In this document: positions 20,848 through 21,252 of the stretch, one piece after another | Numbering within the stretch: position 1 is the first letter of the stretch | Layout of the letters: each line of letters starts with the position of its first letter | Assembly (NCBI GenBank): GCA_050945695.1 | Contig: JBMNTK010000044.1 | Span: 1 to 21,252 of the forward strand | Direction of reading: 5' to 3' | DNA from: Ch71 sp050945695 | Lineage (GTDB): Bacteria > Chloroflexota > Anaerolineae > DRVO01 | DNA length: 21,252 nt | The notes under the pieces: model-generated | What the model saw: the letters and a program-made list of their open reading frames with translations, nothing else | What the model was told of the DNA's origin: nothing | The model's database searches: none | Program-made: the position numbers and the translations under genes

Positions 20848-21252
20848 TTGACTGATATAGAAGTCTACTGCCTCAAGTGCAGAGCCAAAGTAAAGATGCA
20901 GGAGCCACACCCGGAGACCGCCAAGTCTGGCGCTCCCGGGATCGCTGGTACCTGCCCCGAGTGCGGCAGCCGCCTGTTCCGGGCTACCGGCAGGGCGCCG
21001 AAAGCCGAGGTTCCGGCTAAGACCAAGGCCAAGGCCAACAGCCGGGCCAACGGCAAGGCCAAGTCCCCTGCCCGGCGCAAGGGCAACCTGGTCATCGTGG
21101 AGTCGCCCACGAAGGCCCGCACCATTCAGCGCTACCTGGGCCGCGGCTACACCGTCAAGGCGTCTATCGGGCACGTGCGCGACCTTCTACGCTCGCGCCT
21201 GTCGGTGGATGTCGAGAACAACTACGAGCCCACTTACCGCATCCCCAACGAC
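20848..21252 (+). CDS. topA: DNA topoisomerase I with N-terminal zinc-binding domain (3' end outside window)
   Basis: 135 residues are visible and the frame remains open at the window edge. Residues 1-46 form a Cys4 zinc motif (YCLKC with C8/C11, then CPECG with C36/C39), like the DUF5679 domain. A Lys/Ala-rich linker (47-79) leads to the Toprim start NLVIVESPTKARTIQRYLG (80-98), with catalytic E85, and GHVRDLLRSR (108-117), where most TopA have DLP. TopA relaxes negative supercoils. The likely start is TTG 20848, 11 bases after AGGAG; GTG 20836 in the same frame overlaps that site and is less likely. The usual order of domains places zinc fingers at the C-terminus, which is not visible here. 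Confidence 0.93.
   Translation, partial: MTDIEVYCLKCRAKVKMQEPHPETAKSGAPGIAGTCPECGSRLFRATGRAPKAEVPAKTKAKANSRANGKAKSPARRKGNLVIVESPTKARTIQRYLGRGYTVKASIGHVRDLLRSRLSVDVENNYEPTYRIPND

Overview
The window is high-GC bacterial chromosome, densely coded, with almost every gene preceded by a good Shine-Dalgarno sequence. The best guess for the source is a member of the Chloroflexota (Anaerolineae-like), from three hints: a topoisomerase I with an N-terminal Cys4 zinc domain, a secreted protease ending in a short VYVPLV-type tail, and intergenic clusters of GC-rich palindromic repeats. This assignment is inference from family resemblance, not from a search.

Layout. (1) 1-2214: a sugar-acid pair facing each other: the 3' part of a DHDPS/NAL-family aldolase (+) and a galactonate-dehydratase-like enolase-superfamily gene (-), sharing a strong hairpin between their 3' ends. 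(2) 2327-4371 (+): a slipin/SPFH membrane protein and a DUF89 (ARMT1-like) damage-control phosphatase. (3) 4366-4620: repeat cluster A. (4) 4668-8807 (-): a compact [NiFe] hydrogenase operon in transcription order small subunit (Tat signal, C-terminal anchor), large subunit, b-type cytochrome, maturation protease, with a good sigma-70-like promoter at 8854-8881. (5) 8938-9592: repeat cluster B, including an inverted exact copy of a 55-bp element from cluster A, so perfect inverted repeats bracket the hydrogenase operon. (6) 9593-12949 (-): a catabolic operon with a DUF1537 four-carbon acid-sugar kinase, a PdxA2-type dehydrogenase and a URO-D-superfamily protein. (7) 13174-15117 (+): a secreted zinc metalloprotease. 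(8) 15225-21252 (+): a run with mostly housekeeping genes: an unusual HhH-TM-coiled-coil protein, ffh, rpsP, khpA, dprA, a mannose-1-phosphate guanylyltransferase and the start of topA.

How the genes work together. The hydrogenase operon encodes a membrane-bound, outward-facing H2-oxidising enzyme that would pass electrons through the cytochrome to quinone. Its small subunit has Asp in place of one of the four proximal-cluster cysteines, which is the most notable observation here. The kinase and PdxA2 pair should convert a C4 acid sugar (D-threonate or an erythronate) to dihydroxyacetone phosphate. The dehydratase and aldolase pair at the left edge would suit catabolism of a hexonate-type acid. 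The ffh-rpsP-khpA block is the conserved protein-targeting and ribosome cluster. Long ORFs on the opposite strand of these genes are high-GC shadows and are left out.
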